Shown: positions 44,187-57,616, counted from the stretch's first letter. The stretch is DNA of 64,000 nucleotides from Pseudomonadota bacterium (GCA_018241425.1 JAFEDU010000003.1:62001-126000), one strand, 5' to 3'. Made by a program: numbers and translations. Notes: generated from the letters alone by a model not told the origin.

Positions 44187-45494
44187 TCAGGGCGGGAAGG
44201 TCACCGTGACGCCCAGGCCCTTCCCCTCCAGGCCCCCGCCCAGCTGCACCGTGGCGCCGTGGGCATCGGCCACCGCCTTCACGATCGCAAGCCCAAGCCC
44301 GCTGCCGGGCTGCGAGGTCCCCGGCCGCCGGTAGAAACGGTCGAACACGCGCTCGTACTCCTGAGGGTCGATGCCGGGACCCTGGTCGCGCACCACCACG
44401 CGGGCGCCGCGGGAACCCTGGGCCGGCTCCACGGCGACGTCCACGCGACCGGCCTCGGCGCTGTAGCGCACGGCGTTGTCGACGAGGTTGCGCAGCAGCG
44501 TGTGCAGCGCGTCGGGTTCTCCCGGCACCGTGACCGGCGCGCCCGCTTCCACCCCCAGGTCCACGTGCTTCAGGTCCGCGAGCGGCACGAGCCCGGTTAC
44601 GACCTCGCGCGCGAGCTCGTCCAGCCGCACCGGTTCGCGCGGCGCATCCGGGCGCGGCTCCTGGCGCGCGAGCGCGAGCATCTGCTCGATGAGGCGGATG
44701 GCGCGCTGCACGCCCTCGGTGAGGGTGCCCAGGGCGGCCTGCCGCTCGCTCTCGCTGGTGGCGCGGGTGAGCGTGCCGAGCTGCAGGTGCAGCGCAGTGA
44801 GCGGGGTGCGCAGCTCGTGGGCGGCATCGGCCACGAAGGCACGCTCGCGGCCGAGTGCCGCGCGCAGCCGGCCGAGGAGGTCGTTGAGCGCCCCAACCAG
44901 CGGGCCCACCTCCTCGGGCAGCTTGCCCGGGGTGAGCGGCTCCAAGCCGTCCACGCGGCGCGCCTTCACCAGCGCCGTCAGGCCTTGCAGCGGCTTCAGC
45001 GCGTGGCCGACCACGAACCAGATGAGGAGCGCAAGCGCGGGGAGCAGGAGCGCGAAGGGCTTCAGGGTCTCGAGGGCCAGTTCCGCGGCGCGCTCCTGGC
45101 GCACGCTCATCGGCTGGGCGACCTGGATGAAGCGGGTCTCGGCCTGCACCCCGAACACCCGCCAGCGGCCCTCGCGCGTCTCGACCGTGGCGAAGCCGAG
45201 CGTGGTGGCCTGCGGCAGCGAGGCGTGCGGGCGCGAGCGGTAGACACGCACGCCATCCAGCGACCACACCTGCACCACGAAGTCGTAGGAGGCATCGGGG
45301 GCCGGGATACGCGGGCTCAGCTGGTACTCGACCGGCTCGTCGCGCAGCACGAGTGCGGTCTGGCGCAGGTGGTAGTCGAAGAAGTCACTCGCCTCGCGCA
45401 GGGCGTTGCGGTAGACAATGAAGCCGCCCACGGCGCCGACGGCGATCACCCCGCCCAGGAGCCACGCGAGCAGGCGTGCGCGCAGCGAGCTCAT
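44187..45494 (-). CDS. OmpR-partner sensor histidine kinase
   Basis: 435 residues: N-terminal membrane helix (about 10-30), periplasmic domain (about 30-160), second helix (about 160-180), HAMP, then HisKA with phospho-acceptor His in AAHELRTPLTALH (near 225), and HATPase with N-box LLRNLVDNAVRY and G-boxes DQGPGID and GSGLGLAIVKA. The type is close to the QseC/TctE group. The stimulus is unknown. Overlaps the regulator gene by 4 bases. Confidence 0.93.
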   Translation of the reverse strand: MSSLRARLLAWLLGGVIAVGAVGGFIVYRNALREASDFFDYHLRQTALVLRDEPVEYQLSPRIPAPDASYDFVVQVWSLDGVRVYRSRPHASLPQATTLGFATVETREGRWRVFGVQAETRFIQVAQPMSVRQERAAELALETLKPFALLLPALALLIWFVVGHALKPLQGLTALVKARRVDGLEPLTPGKLPEEVGPLVGALNDLLGRLRAALGRERAFVADAAHELRTPLTALHLQLGTLTRATSESERQAALGTLTEGVQRAIRLIEQMLALARQEPRPDAPREPVRLDELAREVVTGLVPLADLKHVDLGVEAGAPVTVPGEPDALHTLLRNLVDNAVRYSAEAGRVDVAVEPAQGSRGARVVVRDQGPGIDPQEYERVFDRFYRRPGTSQPGSGLGLAIVKAVADAHGATVQLGGGLEGKGLGVTVTFPP

Positions 45495-46153
45495 GAGGCC
45501 GGCCGCACGCGGTAGCCGACGCCGCGTACGTTCAGGATGAAGTCGGCGCCGAGCTTCTTGCGCAGGCCGTGGATGTGGACCTCGACCGCGTTGCTCTCCA
45601 CTTCCTCGCCCCAGCCGTACAGGCGCTCCTCGATCTGCGCCCGCGACAGGAGCGTGCCGGGACGCTCCATGAGCAGCTGCAGCAGCGCGAACTCCCGCGG
45701 ACTCAAGGCGACGTCGGCGCCGTCGCGCGTCACGCGATGGCTGGCCGGGTCGAGCGTCACGCCCAGGTGCTCGATGCCGGCCGCGCTGCGCCCGGCGCGC
45801 CGCCGCAAGAGCGCTCGCAGGCGCGCGGCAAGCTCGTCGAGGTCGAAGGGCTTGATGAGGTAGTCATCCGCGCCGGCATCGAGTCCCTGCACGCGGTCGG
45901 ACACCGCATCGCGCGCGGTGATGATGAGGACCGGGATGGCAAGTCCGCGCTGCCGCTCGGCCTTGAGGAGCTCCAGCCCGTTGCGGCCGGGGAGGCCCAG
46001 GTCCAGGAGCATCAGCTCGAAGGGCTCGGTGCGCAGCACGCCCTCCGCGGCGCGCGCGTCGCGCACCCAGTCGACGGTGAAGCCCTCGCGCCTGAGCCCC
46101 AGGCGGATGGCTTCCCCGATCATGGCGTCGTCTTCGACCAGCAGCAGTCGCAT
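45491..46153 (-). CDS. OmpR/PhoB-family response regulator
   Basis: 220 residues from ATG 46153 (MRLLLVEDD). Phospho-acceptor Asp 51 in LMLLDLGLPG, Lys in DYLIKPFDLDELAARL, and a winged helix-turn-helix at the C-terminus (LSPREFALLQLL, then NAVEVHIHGLRKKLG and the NVRGVGYRV end). It is first in the two-gene operon with the kinase. Target genes are unknown; the divergent neighbour rsmG is 64 bases away. Confidence 0.94.
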   Translation of the reverse strand: MRLLLVEDDAMIGEAIRLGLRREGFTVDWVRDARAAEGVLRTEPFELMLLDLGLPGRNGLELLKAERQRGLAIPVLIITARDAVSDRVQGLDAGADDYLIKPFDLDELAARLRALLRRRAGRSAAGIEHLGVTLDPASHRVTRDGADVALSPREFALLQLLMERPGTLLSRAQIEERLYGWGEEVESNAVEVHIHGLRKKLGADFILNVRGVGYRVRPAS

Positions 46154-46204
46154 GGCAGCACAAAGTATGATCAAACCCGCCGCGCGCCGCCCGTCCTTAA
46201 GAAG

Positions 46205-46211
46205 TAAGGAG
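46205..46211 (+). promoter_or_regulatory. Strong Shine-Dalgarno directing rsmG translation to a CTG
   Basis: TAAGGAG, 6 bases before the CTG at 46218. It is the only good ribosome site in the 64-base intergenic region, and none of ATG, GTG or TTG is placed correctly behind it in any frame. Confidence 0.75.
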
Positions 46212-46217
46212 TCCGTC

Positions 46218-46844
46218 CTGAGCCTCGACCAACGCCTGATCGCGGACGCCGCCGTCCTCGGCGTCACGCTGACCCCGGAGGATGCCGCGAAGCTCCTGGC
46301 GCTGACGGGGGAGCTGGCGGAGTGGAACCGCACCCACAACCTCACCGCGATCACCGCACCAGAGGCAATGCTGACCCATCACCTGCTCGACAGCCTCTCG
46401 GTGGTTGCGGACCTTGTGGGCGAGACGGTCGCCGACGTCGGCACCGGGGCGGGCTTCCCGGGGCTGCCGCTCGCCGTGGCGAGCCCCGGGCGGCAGTTCA
46501 CGCTCATCGACTCCACGGGCAAGAAGATCCGCTTCGTCGAGCACGCGATCGGGCGCCTGAAGCTCACCAACGTGACCGCGGTGCACGCCCGCAGCGAGTC
46601 GTTGCGCCCGGCACAGCCGTTCGACACCGTCGTGGCGCGCGCCTGCGCGCCGCTGCCGCGCCTGCTGCCGTTCGTGGCGCCGCTTGCGGGACCTGAGTCC
46701 CGGGTGCTTGCCATGAAGGGCCGGATCCCGGAGGACGAACTTGCCGCGCTGCCGCGCGGCTGGTCGCTGGAGTACGTGCGCCAGTTGCACGTCCCGGGGC
46801 TCGATGCGGCGCGCTGCGTGGTTGCGCTGCGGCGGCAGCCGTAA
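46218..46844 (+). CDS. rsmG: 16S rRNA (guanine527-N7)-methyltransferase
   Basis: 208 residues from CTG 46218. The predicted N-terminus (M)SLDQRLIADAAVLGVTL matches the position of the E. coli RsmG start. Motifs: WNRTHNLTAITAPEAML with HHLLDSL, the SAM site VADVGTGAGFPGLPLA, and VVARACAPLP. It methylates G527 in the 530 loop of 16S rRNA. An in-frame ATG at 46167 would add 17 basic residues and lacks a ribosome site. In many relatives rsmG is directly followed by parA; here two genes are inserted. Confidence 0.93.
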   Translation: MSLDQRLIADAAVLGVTLTPEDAAKLLALTGELAEWNRTHNLTAITAPEAMLTHHLLDSLSVVADLVGETVADVGTGAGFPGLPLAVASPGRQFTLIDSTGKKIRFVEHAIGRLKLTNVTAVHARSESLRPAQPFDTVVARACAPLPRLLPFVAPLAGPESRVLAMKGRIPEDELAALPRGWSLEYVRQLHVPGLDAARCVVALRRQP

Positions 46845-46898
46845 GCCCTACCGCATCTCGCTGTGCATCATCAGCAGCACCACCAGCGCCAGCAAGTG

Positions 46899-47372
46899 TC
46901 AGCTCCCGAGCGGCAGTGCGGTCGTCTCCTTGATGACGGCGAGCGCGATCGAGGAGTTGACCGACTGGACGCCCGGGAAGCGCGACAGGTGGTCCAGGAA
47001 GAACGCCTCGTACGCCTTGATGTCGCGGCACACGATCCGCAGCAGGAAGTCGGTCTCGCCCATCATCGTGTAGCACTCCAGGATCTCCGGGTGCGCGCGC
47101 ACCGCCTGCTCGAAGCGCAGCAGGGCATCCCGGCCATGGCCGGCGACCTTCACGTGCGAGAACACCAGCACCGAGAGACCGAGCTTCTCCCGGTCCAGGA
47201 GCGCGACCCGCTTGTGCACCACGCCGGACTCCTGGAGCCGGCTCACCCGGCGCCACGCGGTGGAGGGCGTCAGGTCGAGCCGCTCGGCCACCTCGGCCGT
47301 GGACAGGTCCCCGTGCTCCTGGAGTAGGTCGAGGATGCGGGTATCCGTCCGGTCGAGCTCTGGATGAAGCAT
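46899..47372 (-). CDS. Lrp/AsnC-family transcriptional regulator
   Basis: 157 residues from ATG 47372 (MLHPELDRTD). Helix-turn-helix about 20-45 (LSTAEVAERLDLTPSTAWRR) and a C-terminal RAM/AsnC domain with YTMMGETDFLLRIVCRD. These regulators respond to amino acids. It is divergent from leucine dehydrogenase across an AT-rich intergenic region with a dyad, so it most likely controls that gene and itself. Confidence 0.93.
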   Translation of the reverse strand: MLHPELDRTDTRILDLLQEHGDLSTAEVAERLDLTPSTAWRRVSRLQESGVVHKRVALLDREKLGLSVLVFSHVKVAGHGRDALLRFEQAVRAHPEILECYTMMGETDFLLRIVCRDIKAYEAFFLDHLSRFPGVQSVNSSIALAVIKETTALPLGS

Positions 47373-47391
47373 ATATCTCGGTATTCCACAA

Positions 47392-47418
47392 ATTAGTGAA
47401 ATAAATATCTCACTTAAT
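47392..47418. promoter_or_regulatory. AT-rich imperfect dyad, candidate Lrp-type operator
   Basis: ATTAGTGA (47392-47399) faces TCACTTAAT (47410-47418) across a 10-base AT-only-like spacer. This is the most AT-rich spot between the divergent regulator and leucine dehydrogenase genes, in otherwise GC-rich DNA, as expected for Lrp-type binding. Confidence 0.55.
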
Positions 47419-47516
47419 CTCCAGATCACGCAACTGACGCACGGAATCGGTCACGGGATCGGATCTAGCCTGTGCCCCTTCAAGGCGGCCCCGCTCCGCC
47501 TGCGGGATGAATTTCT

Positions 47517-48578
47517 ATGGAAATCTTCGACATGCGCGAGTTCGACGGCCATGAGCAGGTGGTGTTCGGCCACGACCCCGCCACGGGCCTGCGCGCCATC
47601 ATCGCGATCCATTCGACCGTGCTGGGACCGGCCGCCGGCGGTTGCCGCCTGTGGCCGTACGCCACGACGGCCGAGGCCGTCGCCGATGCGCTGCGCCTGT
47701 CGCGGGGCATGAGCTACAAGAACGCGATGGCCGGCCTCGACTTTGGGGGCGGCAAAGCCGTCATCGTGGGCGAGCCGCGCCGCAAGACGCCCGAGCTCTT
47801 CGAGGCCTTCGGCCGGCTGGTCGAGGGCCTGGGCGGCCGCTACGTCACCGCCGAGGACGTCGGGACGACCACGGCCGACATGGCCAACGTCTCGCGCTCC
47901 ACTCACTACGTCTCGGGCCTCGGGCGCGCGCCCGGGGAGGCCGGCGGCGACCCCGGACCCAAGACCGCGCTCGGGGTGTACCTGGGGATCCGGGCCGCCG
48001 CGAAGTTCGCGCTCGGCCGCGCCGACCTCGAGGGGGTGACGGTCGCCGTTCAGGGTGTCGGCGGGGTGGGATACCACCTGTGCGCCCACCTGGCCGACGA
48101 GGGTGCGCAGCTCCAGGTCGCCGACGTGCGCCCGGCGGCGCTGCAGCGGGTGTGCGACGAGTTCGGCGCCCGTGCAGTGGCCGTCGAGGAGGTACTGGAG
48201 GCGTCCGTGGACGTGCTGGCGCCTTGTGCGCTCGGCGCGGTGCTGAACGCCCAGTCCATCCCGCGCCTGCGCGCGAAGATCGTGGCGGGAGCCGCCAACA
48301 ACCAGCTCGCCCAGGGGCAGGACGGCGCGGCGCTCGCCCAGGCCGGCATCCTCTACGCGCCGGATTACGTCATCAACGCCGGCGGCATCATCAGCGTGGC
48401 CCGCGAATACCGCGGCGGCTCGACCGAGGCGCAGGTGATCGCGGACATCCACGGGATCCCGGCCCGCCTGACGGAGATCTTCGAGCGCGCCCGGCGCGAG
48501 AGCCGCACCACCAACGCGGTGGCGGACGGGATGGCGCGCGAGCGCCTCGCCGGGACCCGGGCCCGGCTCGTCGCCTAA
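47517..48578 (+). CDS. Leucine (branched-chain amino acid) dehydrogenase
   Basis: 353 residues of the Glu/Leu/Phe/Val dehydrogenase family. Substrate domain with GPAAGGCRLWPY and the catalytic Lys in MAGLDFGGGKAVI; the NAD domain has VQGVGGVGYHLC (near 180). It oxidatively deaminates leucine, valine or isoleucine to 2-oxo acids. The length and the GGCR segment fit leucine/valine rather than glutamate enzymes. Divergent from the Lrp-type regulator gene. Confidence 0.92.
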   Translation: MEIFDMREFDGHEQVVFGHDPATGLRAIIAIHSTVLGPAAGGCRLWPYATTAEAVADALRLSRGMSYKNAMAGLDFGGGKAVIVGEPRRKTPELFEAFGRLVEGLGGRYVTAEDVGTTTADMANVSRSTHYVSGLGRAPGEAGGDPGPKTALGVYLGIRAAAKFALGRADLEGVTVAVQGVGGVGYHLCAHLADEGAQLQVADVRPAALQRVCDEFGARAVAVEEVLEASVDVLAPCALGAVLNAQSIPRLRAKIVAGAANNQLAQGQDGAALAQAGILYAPDYVINAGGIISVAREYRGGSTEAQVIADIHGIPARLTEIFERARRESRTTNAVADGMARERLAGTRARLVA

Positions 48579-48630
48579 CGGCGTCAGGTCGCGCGAAAAC
48601 CTTCAGGCGGGCGCTGCCGGCGCAGTGCAG

Positions 48631-48636
48631 TACACT
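48631..48636 (+). promoter_or_regulatory. Candidate -10 of parA, leaderless spacing
   Basis: TACACT ends 6 bases before ATG 48643. No Shine-Dalgarno sequence is present. The -35 is weak. Confidence 0.4.
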
Positions 48637-48642
48637 GTCGCC

Positions 48643-49557
48643 ATGAAGCGGGTCATCGCCATCGCGAACCAGAAAGGCGGCGTCGGCAAGACCACCACGG
48701 CGGTCAACCTGGCGGCCTCCCTGGCCGCGACCCGCCGCCGCGTGCTGCTCATCGACCTGGATCCCCAGGGCAACGCCACCATGGGCTGCGGGGTGGACAA
48801 GTCGAAGCTCACGGCGAGCGCCTGCGAGGTACTGCTGGGGGAAGCCGAGCTCGCCGCCGCGCTGATCAGCGTCGAGCAGAGCGGCTTCACGATCCTGCCG
48901 TCGAACCAGGACCTCACCGCCGCCGAGGTGCGCCTCTTGTCGCTGCCGATCGCGCGCGAGACCAAGCTGCGCCACGCGCTGCAGCCCAAGCGCGAGGACT
49001 TCGACGTCATCATCATCGACTGCCCGCCGGCGCTGAACATGCTGACGGTCAACGCGCTGGTGGCCGCCGACAGCGTGCTGATCCCGATGCAGTGCGAGTA
49101 CTACGCGCTCGAGGGACTTTCGGCGCTGCTGAACACTGTCGAGCAGATCCGAGTGGCCGCAAACCCCGCGCTCTCCATCGAGGGCGTGCTGCGCACCATG
49201 TACGACCCGCGCAACAACCTCGCCAACGAGGTCAGCAACCAGCTGATCGCCCACTTCGGGGACACCGTGTTCCGCACCGTGATCCCGCGCAACATCCGCC
49301 TCGCCGAGGCCCCCTCATTCGGCAAGCCCGCGCTGTTTCATGACAAGGAATCGCGCGGCGCGCTCGCCTACCTCGCGCTCGTGGGCGAGATGATCCGGCG
49401 CGAGGAAGTTGCCAACGGCACCGTGCGGCCGCCACCGATGGCGGCGGTCAACGGCGCCCCGGCGCCGTCGCCGCCCGCGGCGGCCGCTCCCCCGATCACC
49501 GGTGGCTCACCCCCGCCTGCCAGCGCGCCCGAGAGCGCGCACGCCAAGGACAGCTGA
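48643..49557 (+). CDS. parA: Chromosome-partitioning ATPase ParA (Soj)
   Basis: 304 residues from ATG 48643 (MKRVIAIANQKGGVGKTTT, deviant Walker A). Walker A' DLDPQGNATMG and Walker B-like VIIIDCPPALN are present. The last 45 residues are Pro/Ala-rich (an extension compared with short ParA proteins). Works with ParB-parS to segregate the origin region. Two bases before parB. Confidence 0.96.
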   Translation: MKRVIAIANQKGGVGKTTTAVNLAASLAATRRRVLLIDLDPQGNATMGCGVDKSKLTASACEVLLGEAELAAALISVEQSGFTILPSNQDLTAAEVRLLSLPIARETKLRHALQPKREDFDVIIIDCPPALNMLTVNALVAADSVLIPMQCEYYALEGLSALLNTVEQIRVAANPALSIEGVLRTMYDPRNNLANEVSNQLIAHFGDTVFRTVIPRNIRLAEAPSFGKPALFHDKESRGALAYLALVGEMIRREEVANGTVRPPPMAAVNGAPAPSPPAAAAPPITGGSPPPASAPESAHAKDS

Positions 49558-49559
49558 AG

Positions 49560-50471
49560 ATGCGAAAGCCCACCCTCGGACGCGGACTTGCGGACCTGCT
49601 CGGCCAGTCGCGCCCGGTCATCGTGCCCCCGCCGGTCGCGGCCGCCGCGGCGGCTCCGACCCTGCACGGGGAGGAACTGGCCAAGCTGCCGCTCGATCTG
49701 CTGCAGCGCGGTCGCTACCAGCCCCGTGTGGACATGCGCCAGGAGTCGCTCGCGGAGCTCGCCGAGTCGATCAAGGCCCAGGGCGTGGTGCAGCCGATCG
49801 TGGTGCGGCCCGTGGACTCCCTCGGCGATGGCGTGGTGCAGCGCTACGAGATCATCGCCGGCGAGCGCCGCTGGCGGGCCGCGCAGATGGCGGGGCTGAG
49901 TGAGATCCCGGCGGTCATCCGCCACGTGCCCGATGAGGCCGCCATCGCCATGGCCCTCATCGAGAACATCCAGCGCGAGAACCTCAACCCGCTGGAGGAG
50001 GCCCGGGCACTGGAGCGGCTGATCAGCGAATTCGGGCTCACCCACCAGCAGGCGGCCGATGCCGTCGGCCGCTCGCGGGCGGGGGTCAGCAACCTGCTGC
50101 GCCTGCTGGAGCTTGCACCAGAAGTGTGCGAGCTCCTGGAGAGCCGCCAGCTGGAGATGGGGCACGCCCGCGCGCTGCTCGCCCTGGAGCACCGTCGCAA
50201 GCAGACCGAGGTGGCGGCGCTGGTGGTCAAGAAGGGGCTGTCGGTCCGGGATACCGAGGCCTTGGTGCGTCGCCTCCAGTCCCCGGCCCCGGGGATTTCA
50301 GGCGCGAACGCCCCGGACCGGGATCCGAACGTCAGCCGCCTGGAGCAGGACCTGGCCGAGAAGCTCGGCGCCAAGGTCGCAATCCAGCAAGGCACGGGCG
50401 GGAAGGGCAAGCTGGTGGTCAGCTACAACAGCCTCGACGAGCTCGACGGCATCCTCGCGCACATCCAGTAG
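49560..50471 (+). CDS. parB: Chromosome-partitioning protein ParB (Spo0J)
   Basis: 303 residues. N-terminal GRGLADLLG, CTPase motif region with GERRWRAAQMAG and ENIQRENLNPLEEA, helix-turn-helix about 150-190 (THQQAADAVGRSRAGVSNLLRLL), and a C-terminal dimerisation domain. It loads at parS and spreads as a CTP-dependent clamp. I find no good parS copy in the window. Ends about 180 bases before atpI. Confidence 0.96.
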   Translation: MRKPTLGRGLADLLGQSRPVIVPPPVAAAAAAPTLHGEELAKLPLDLLQRGRYQPRVDMRQESLAELAESIKAQGVVQPIVVRPVDSLGDGVVQRYEIIAGERRWRAAQMAGLSEIPAVIRHVPDEAAIAMALIENIQRENLNPLEEARALERLISEFGLTHQQAADAVGRSRAGVSNLLRLLELAPEVCELLESRQLEMGHARALLALEHRRKQTEVAALVVKKGLSVRDTEALVRRLQSPAPGISGANAPDRDPNVSRLEQDLAEKLGAKVAIQQGTGGKGKLVVSYNSLDELDGILAHIQ

Positions 50472-50477
50472 CCAAGC

Positions 50478-50497
50478 CGCTCGCGCTGCAGCGAGCG
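50478..50497 (+). terminator. Possible weak terminator after parB
   Basis: CGCTCGC (50478-50484) pairs with GCGAGCG (50491-50497) around a GCTGCA loop, followed by TTGCTT. Short stem and a poor T tract make it doubtful. Confidence 0.4.
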
Positions 50498-50504
50498 TTG
50501 CTTA

Positions 50505-50533
50505 TGGACGACCGCCCGGTCGGTCTCTATAAT
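50505..50533 (+). promoter_or_regulatory. Sigma-70-type promoter of the atp operon
   Basis: TGGACG (50505-50510), 17-base spacer, perfect TATAAT (50528-50533). It is the only strong promoter between parB and atpI and leaves a leader of about 110 bases before ATG 50650. Confidence 0.75.
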
Positions 50534-50649
50534 CGCGCGCGCTCGAGCCACGCCGGCCGTAAGTGCCTGCGGGATAAGTAAATCCGCCCCTGCCAGATGA
50601 GGACCCCAAGGTGCCCTTGGGCAGGGCGGGGATCGCCCAAAAGGAAGCT

Positions 50650-51066
50650 ATGTTGCGCCGTCGGGCCAGCCGGTGGCTGAACACGCGCGCCATGCGCACC
50701 CAGGCGACGGTCGTGGCGCTGGCGATCCTGGTGTGGGTGATCTTCGGACCCTACGCCGGCTTGTCGGTGCTCGGTGGCGCCTCCATGGTGTGGGTGACGC
50801 ACCTATATATAAGTAGTCGGGCGCGGGTGGTGGAGCGCTCGATAGCCGCCGCGCTGTGGCGGGTGATGGTTGGAGAGTTGATCAAAGTGATCTGCACGAT
50901 CGCCCTGTTCATGGTGGCCGCGCGCATCCCGCACGTCGTGTGGCCGGCCCTGCTGTTCGGGTTCGTCGCCGCGCTCATCGCGACGTGGGTGGTCGCCGCC
51001 ACGGGCACCGATGCCGCAGCGGCCACGCCGGCACTGCCGGGCGCCCACAACCAGATGGAACCGTAA
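50650..51066 (+). CDS. atpI: ATP synthase accessory protein AtpI
   Basis: 138 residues from ATG 50650 with AAGGAAG upstream; GTG 50611 is a less likely start. Four membrane helices, basic N-terminus (MLRRRASRW). AtpI assists assembly of the c-ring and perhaps Mg2+ uptake. First gene of the operon, 3 bases before atpB. Confidence 0.85.
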   Translation: MLRRRASRWLNTRAMRTQATVVALAILVWVIFGPYAGLSVLGGASMVWVTHLYISSRARVVERSIAAALWRVMVGELIKVICTIALFMVAARIPHVVWPALLFGFVAALIATWVVAATGTDAAAATPALPGAHNQMEP

Positions 51067-51885
<819 letters not shown>

Positions 51886-51905
51886 AGATTTTGACCAACG
51901 CTTAA

Positions 51906-52199
<294 letters not shown>

Positions 52200-52237
52200 A
52201 GCCGACCCGACGACGCACTCCATAGGGAGAGAGGCAG

Positions 52238-52711
52238 ATGCTCGCGATCAATGCGACGTTCATCGGGCAGTTCATCGTGCTGCTGGTGCTGCTTTGGTTC
52301 ATCTACAAGGTCGTAGTGCCGATGCTGGCAGGCCCGATCGAGGACCGTCAGCGCAAGATCGCTGAGGGCCTCGCGGCCGCCGAGCGCGGCGAGCGCTCGC
52401 TCACCGAGGCGCGCGGCAACGCCGATCAGATCATCCGCGAGGCGCGCGAACGCGCCACGCAGATCGTCGATCAGGCGCAGCACCGCGCCAACGAGATCGT
52501 GGAGGAAGCCAAGGGACAGGCCAACACCGAGGGTGCGCGCCTGGTGGCACAGGCGCACGAGCAGATCGAGCTCGACACCAACCGCGCGCGCGAGAGCCTG
52601 CGCCGCGAAGTGGCGGGGATCGCCGTGGGCGCTGCCTCGAAGCTACTCGGCAAGGAAATCGATGCCGGCAAGCACGCCGAGCTGCTGAGCCAGCTGGCCA
52701 CGCAGATCTAG
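52238..52711 (+). CDS. atpF: ATP synthase subunit b
   Basis: 157 residues: N-terminal membrane helix (about 5-25, MLAINATFIGQFIVLLVLLW) and a long charged helix to the end, as in the peripheral stalk dimer. GGGAGAGAGG lies before the ATG. Confidence 0.96.
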   Translation: MLAINATFIGQFIVLLVLLWFIYKVVVPMLAGPIEDRQRKIAEGLAAAERGERSLTEARGNADQIIREARERATQIVDQAQHRANEIVEEAKGQANTEGARLVAQAHEQIELDTNRARESLRREVAGIAVGAASKLLGKEIDAGKHAELLSQLATQI

Positions 52712-52732
52712 GCCTTAGGAGCGGCGCGAGAA

Positions 52733-53269
52733 ATGGCGGACAGACTCACGATCGCCCGGCCCTATGCGCGGGCTGCCTTCGAGGAGGCGCGTTCGGAGCA
52801 GCGGCTGAGCCGCTGGTCGGACGCCATCAAGGCGGCGGCGCTCGCGGTGCAGGATCCCCGCGTGGAGAACCTCCTGGGCAACCCGCACGTGACGCCCGAG
52901 GAGCTTGCCTCCTTCCTCACCGGCATTGCCGGCCCGGACCTCGGCGAGCACGGCGCCAACTTCGTGCGCACGCTCGCGGAGAACCGCCGCCTCGCCTACC
53001 TCCCGGAGATCTCTGCCCAGTTCGAGATCCTCAAGGACGAGGCCGAGGGCCAGGCGGACGTGACCGTGACCTCCGCTACGGCGCTCGATGAGGCGCAGCG
53101 CGGCAAGCTCGCGGCGGCCCTCGAGAAGCGCCTCAAGCGCAAGGTGCGGCTGCACTGCCAGACCGACCCGTCCCTCATCGGCGGCGCCATCCTGCGCGCC
53201 GGCGACCTGGTAATCGACGGCTCCTTAAGCTCGCGCCTGGCACGCATCGCCTACGAACTGACCGCGTAA
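52733..53269 (+). CDS. atpH: ATP synthase subunit delta
   Basis: 178 residues. N-terminal RLTIARPYARAAFEEA and C-terminal strand KRKVRLHCQTDPSLIGGAILRAGDLVIDGS are the family signatures. Links the peripheral stalk to the top of F1. 21 bases after atpF. Confidence 0.96.
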   Translation: MADRLTIARPYARAAFEEARSEQRLSRWSDAIKAAALAVQDPRVENLLGNPHVTPEELASFLTGIAGPDLGEHGANFVRTLAENRRLAYLPEISAQFEILKDEAEGQADVTVTSATALDEAQRGKLAAALEKRLKRKVRLHCQTDPSLIGGAILRAGDLVIDGSLSSRLARIAYELTA

Positions 53270-53302
53270 CGTCAACGAATTAGCTCGCAAGAGAGAACGC
53301 AC

Positions 53303-54844
<1,542 letters not shown>

Positions 54845-54852
54845 GCCGCTAA

Positions 54853-57168
<2,316 letters not shown>

Positions 57169-57183
57169 GAGGTCGCGACGCCC

Positions 57184-57612
57184 ATGGCTGACAGCCCGAC
57201 TCTCGAGGTCGACATCGTAAGCGCCGAAGGGGAGATCTTCTCCGGCGCCGCTTCGGTGGTATTCGCATCCGCCTCCCAGGGCGACCTCGGGATCTACCCG
57301 CGGCATGCCCCGCTCCTGACGCTGCTCAAGGCGGGCGAGGTGCGGGTGGTGACCCCGGATGGTCAGGACCATTACTTCTTCGTTGGCGGCGGCGCGCTCG
57401 AGGTCCAGCCGCACAAGGTCACGGTGCTCGCCGACACGGCGCTGCGCGCCAAGGACCTGGACGAGGCGGCTGCGGTGGCTGCCAAGCAGCGCGTCGAGGC
57501 TGCCCTCAAGGACAAGGCCGACCGGGCGACCGAGGCCGAGCTGCTCGCCGAGCTCACGCGCTTCACCGAGCAGTTGAAGATGATCGAGCGGCTGCGCAAA
57601 CTGCGGAGCTGA
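57184..57612 (+). CDS. atpC: ATP synthase subunit epsilon
   Basis: 142 residues: beta-sandwich (TLEVDIVSAEGEIFSG ... GDLGIYPRHAPLLT) then a two-helix C-terminal domain. Links F1 rotation to regulation. The stop at 57612 is followed after 4 bases by the probable CTG start of the C13 peptidase gene. Confidence 0.96.
   Translation: MADSPTLEVDIVSAEGEIFSGAASVVFASASQGDLGIYPRHAPLLTLLKAGEVRVVTPDGQDHYFFVGGGALEVQPHKVTVLADTALRAKDLDEAAAVAAKQRVEAALKDKADRATEAELLAELTRFTEQLKMIERLRKLRS
57605..57608 (+). promoter_or_regulatory. Ribosome site of the C13 peptidase gene
   Basis: GGAG inside the last codons of atpC, 8 bases before CTG 57617. No other Shine-Dalgarno-like site lies in the first 160 bases of this frame. 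Confidence 0.5.
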
Positions 57613-57616
57613 TCCG

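Noticed and set aside
49334..49349. TGTTTCATGACAAGGA inside parA, similar to the parS consensus
   Set aside because: Only 11 of 16 positions agree and the palindrome is broken, so it is unlikely to bind ParB.
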